From the NCBI RefSeq assembly GCF_008974265.1, contig NZ_BKZW01000001.1, positions 1,116,001 through 1,180,000 of the forward strand: 64,000 bases of DNA, written 5' to 3'. Made by a program: the position numbers and the translations under genes. Source of the DNA: Dictyobacter vulcani (lineage in GTDB: Bacteria; Chloroflexota; Ktedonobacteria; Ktedonobacterales; Ktedonobacteraceae). The notes under the pieces were generated by a model, which searched no databases, was not told the DNA's origin, and saw nothing but the letters and a program-made list of their open reading frames with translations. Below, piece by piece: positions 62,215 through 64,000 of this stretch (positions are counted from its first letter, which is position 1; each line of letters begins with the position of its first letter).

Positions 62215-62751
62215 ATGATGCAGGAACCATCGCTCTCAACCCGTAAAGACAGCACCAGCATTTCTGCGCTCTACCAACAATATGCAGCCAGTGTTTTTTC
62301 TTATCTGCATGCCCATAGTGCTTCCCGCGAGGATGCGGAAGATCTACTGGTGGAAATTTTTCTGGCTGCCCTGGAGAGTCCTTCGTTTCTCCAGATGGCC
62401 GCAGAACATCAACGCCTGTGGATATGGCGTGTAGCCCACAATAAAGTCGCAGATATCTATCGGACGCCCGTCTACCGCTCTCAACTGCGTATGGATGAAC
62501 TCACGGACGAGATACAGGATAGTGAAGGTGATCATCCCGAACTCGTTGCAGAACGCAACGAGAGATATACACGTCTTCATCACCATATTCAAACGCTACC
62601 CGGCATTCAACAACATATGTTGCGGCTACGCTTTGTATACGGCATGCGCTGCAATGAGATCGCGGAACAGATGGGCAAGAAACATGGCGCGATACGAACC
62701 CAACTTTCTCGTACATTGAATACATTACGCTCGATTTATGAAAAGGATTAA
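62215..62751 (+). CDS. ECF-type RNA polymerase sigma factor
   Basis: A 178-residue group 4 sigma factor. Region 2 (about 18-90): SALYQQYAASVFSYLHAHS, ASREDAEDLLVEIFLAAL, RLWIWRVAHNKVADIYR. A variable linker follows (about 90-120), then region 4 (about 122-172) with LPGIQQHMLRLRFVYGMRCNEIAEQMGKKHGAIRTQLSRTLNTLR. There is no region 1 or 3, as expected for ECF. The ATGATG start at 62215-62220 has AGGA four to seven bases upstream. It is followed after 12 bases by a membrane WD40 protein on the same strand, which may act as its sensor or anti-sigma partner. Confidence 0.93.
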   Translation: MMQEPSLSTRKDSTSISALYQQYAASVFSYLHAHSASREDAEDLLVEIFLAALESPSFLQMAAEHQRLWIWRVAHNKVADIYRTPVYRSQLRMDELTDEIQDSEGDHPELVAERNERYTRLHHHIQTLPGIQQHMLRLRFVYGMRCNEIAEQMGKKHGAIRTQLSRTLNTLRSIYEKD

Positions 62752-62763
62752 GGGAGAAACGCG

Positions 62764-64000
62764 ATGTCTATACACGAAGAAGAGTCATTTCAACCCGAAC
62801 TGCTAGATGAGCAAATTGAACAATGCTTAGCGACGGGCACACAACAAAAGACCAGCATGACTTACCAGATGCTACAAGATTTACAGATCTCCCTGGAAAT
62901 CGAAGCCGAGAAAGATCCCAGGGCTGCGGATAAGCACTCGCTCGAACAAGCATGGCAACGCATCTCACTCGCGGGTAGCATTGATACACATTCAAGCATC
63001 CAAACAAGCCAAAAAGATGTAGCACCGCTACCAATAATAGTACCGCAACAATATCGCAGACAAACGGCTCGTAGTCAGCGCTGGCCACACCTTAGTGTGT
63101 TAGTAGCAGTACTGGTTGCGGCACTCCTGGTGGGAAGTATGTTAATAACATTGAAGGTTTTTCAAACTTCCCAACATACAGCACAACCCACTACTCCAAC
63201 CAAACCCATTGGCTCAGTCATAACACATATTGATAAGCCTGTTCCCATATTGTTTTTATGGTCAAGAGACAGTAAAAACCTTCTATCATCTAATATTGAC
63301 CCAAACCAACATCCAGGTATTAATATATGGAATGCATATACGGGAAAACCCAAAAGTATATCATTACATCTAAATGATCCTAAAGATGGTCGTGCACTTT
63401 TAATGTCACCTGACCAAAGGTCTATTGTTGATATAGTTCCAGATAATATTAACATTTGGAATATAGAGAAACGATCTATAGCCACCAAACTAGCCTTATC
63501 CCATTCACTTAAAATGTCTGATGTGGACTATTCTGCGACATGGTCACCTGACTCTACTAAATTGGCGGTAGATAGTAATGGTAAATTGACAATTTGGGAT
63601 GCCAAAAGTGGACAGGTGCTCCATATATTCTCAGTTCCTGCCAACCTACAAAATCTTAGACTCAAATGGTTACAAGATAATGTTCATCTCATTGGGATTA
63701 ACAAACAAGCAATTATGAAATGGGATACTTCCACTGGACAGTTGCTACAATCCTTGTCGCTTACATCAGAATTAGCAAACAAGGAGGAAATATATTCCAT
63801 TGACTCATCTCCTAATGGTAAATATATAGCAGGCATATTCCATACAACAATTAAAGATCAAGTGATTCTTCATATATGGGATACAAATACCCTTCAGGCA
63901 ATTCCAGCAATGAACAAAACACTTGAAAATCCTGCCATGATAAATACAACGTCAACCAGATTACTTACCTGGTCTCCTGATTCTACACGGCTGGCTTTAA
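62764..64000 (+). CDS. Membrane WD40-repeat protein paired with the sigma factor (3' end outside window)
   Basis: Runs off the window without a stop (412 codons seen). Cytoplasmic N-terminus of about 120 residues: acidic and helical (HEEESFQPELLDEQIEQCL, RAADKHSLEQAWQRIS), then basic just before the membrane. One membrane helix is at about 120-140. The outer part carries WD40-like blades: LFLWSRDSKNLL, LMSPDQRSIVDI, ATWSPDSTKLAVDSNGKLTIWDAKSGQ, and SSPNGKYIAGIFH with HIWDT. AAGGGAG lies seven bases before the ATG, 12 bases after the sigma stop. The cytoplasmic helices could hold the sigma factor and the propeller sense outside signals; this is inference. No known anti-sigma motif was found. 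Confidence 0.82.
   Translation, partial: MSIHEEESFQPELLDEQIEQCLATGTQQKTSMTYQMLQDLQISLEIEAEKDPRAADKHSLEQAWQRISLAGSIDTHSSIQTSQKDVAPLPIIVPQQYRRQTARSQRWPHLSVLVAVLVAALLVGSMLITLKVFQTSQHTAQPTTPTKPIGSVITHIDKPVPILFLWSRDSKNLLSSNIDPNQHPGINIWNAYTGKPKSISLHLNDPKDGRALLMSPDQRSIVDIVPDNINIWNIEKRSIATKLALSHSLKMSDVDYSATWSPDSTKLAVDSNGKLTIWDAKSGQVLHIFSVPANLQNLRLKWLQDNVHLIGINKQAIMKWDTSTGQLLQSLSLTSELANKEEIYSIDSSPNGKYIAGIFHTTIKDQVILHIWDTNTLQAIPAMNKTLENPAMINTTSTRLLTWSPDSTRLAL

Overview
This window looks like a chromosomal piece of a Ktedonobacteria-type Chloroflexota (Ktedonobacter/Dictyobacter relatives). That placement is inference. It rests on moderate GC with strong Shine-Dalgarno sites and on the gene mix: Roadblock/MglA with DUF4388, DUF929 and VKOR, DUF1003, ECF sigma plus WD40, and membrane-anchored AAA ATPases. 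No rRNA or ribosomal protein gene is present to test it.

Layout. 0.4-4.4 kb is a surface-polysaccharide cluster: two GT4 glycosyltransferases around a polyprenyl-phosphate sugar-1-phosphate transferase. 4.8-10.7 kb holds a membrane protein, a glutaryl-CoA dehydrogenase-like enzyme, a complete IS1634-family insertion with inverted repeats and 6-bp target duplication, a glucosaminidase-like wall enzyme and a lipoprotein. 10.9-16.0 kb holds a tRNA-dihydrouridine synthase, an SRPBCC protein, a DUF1003 protein, several non-coding palindromic elements and a possible structured RNA. 16-25.8 kb holds the overlapping mnmA-lepA pair, a SWIM protein, a third GT4, a secretion-type ATPase, a histidine phosphatase and a DUF929 thioredoxin-like protein. 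26-35.9 kb holds tRNA-Glu with a consensus promoter, moeA, a Fis-type AAA+ regulator, a DUF4388 protein, serS followed by tRNA-Ser(UGA), a sugar isomerase-like protein and an ABC-F ATPase. 36-48 kb is mostly small conserved proteins and transporters, an AMP-ligase/ACP/acyltransferase fusion, a Roadblock-Roadblock-MglA operon, a wall amidase with a broken frame, guaB and a tiny Lmo0937-type membrane protein. 48.5-62 kb holds two coupled membrane AAA ATPases, a drug-type ABC exporter, VKOR, an OppF/OppD pair (OppD frame-broken), recQ, a response regulator fused to a histidine-kinase-like domain lacking the phospho-acceptor histidine, and an orphan ABC ATPase lacking the switch histidine. 62.2 kb to the edge is an ECF sigma factor with a membrane WD40 protein that runs off the window.

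The most distinctive observation is a family of short non-autonomous elements. Two copies of 133 bp differ at two positions, have 18-bp terminal inverted repeats, and are each flanked by a perfect 9-bp direct repeat. A third, diverged copy has different ends but the same internal hairpin plan and an 8-bp direct repeat. They can fold into an outer stem with internal hairpins, and both substitutions between the near-identical copies keep the fold. Two genes (amidase and oppD) are each broken by the equivalent of one missing base in a G/C run. That could be sequencing error or real decay and should be checked before either is called a pseudogene.
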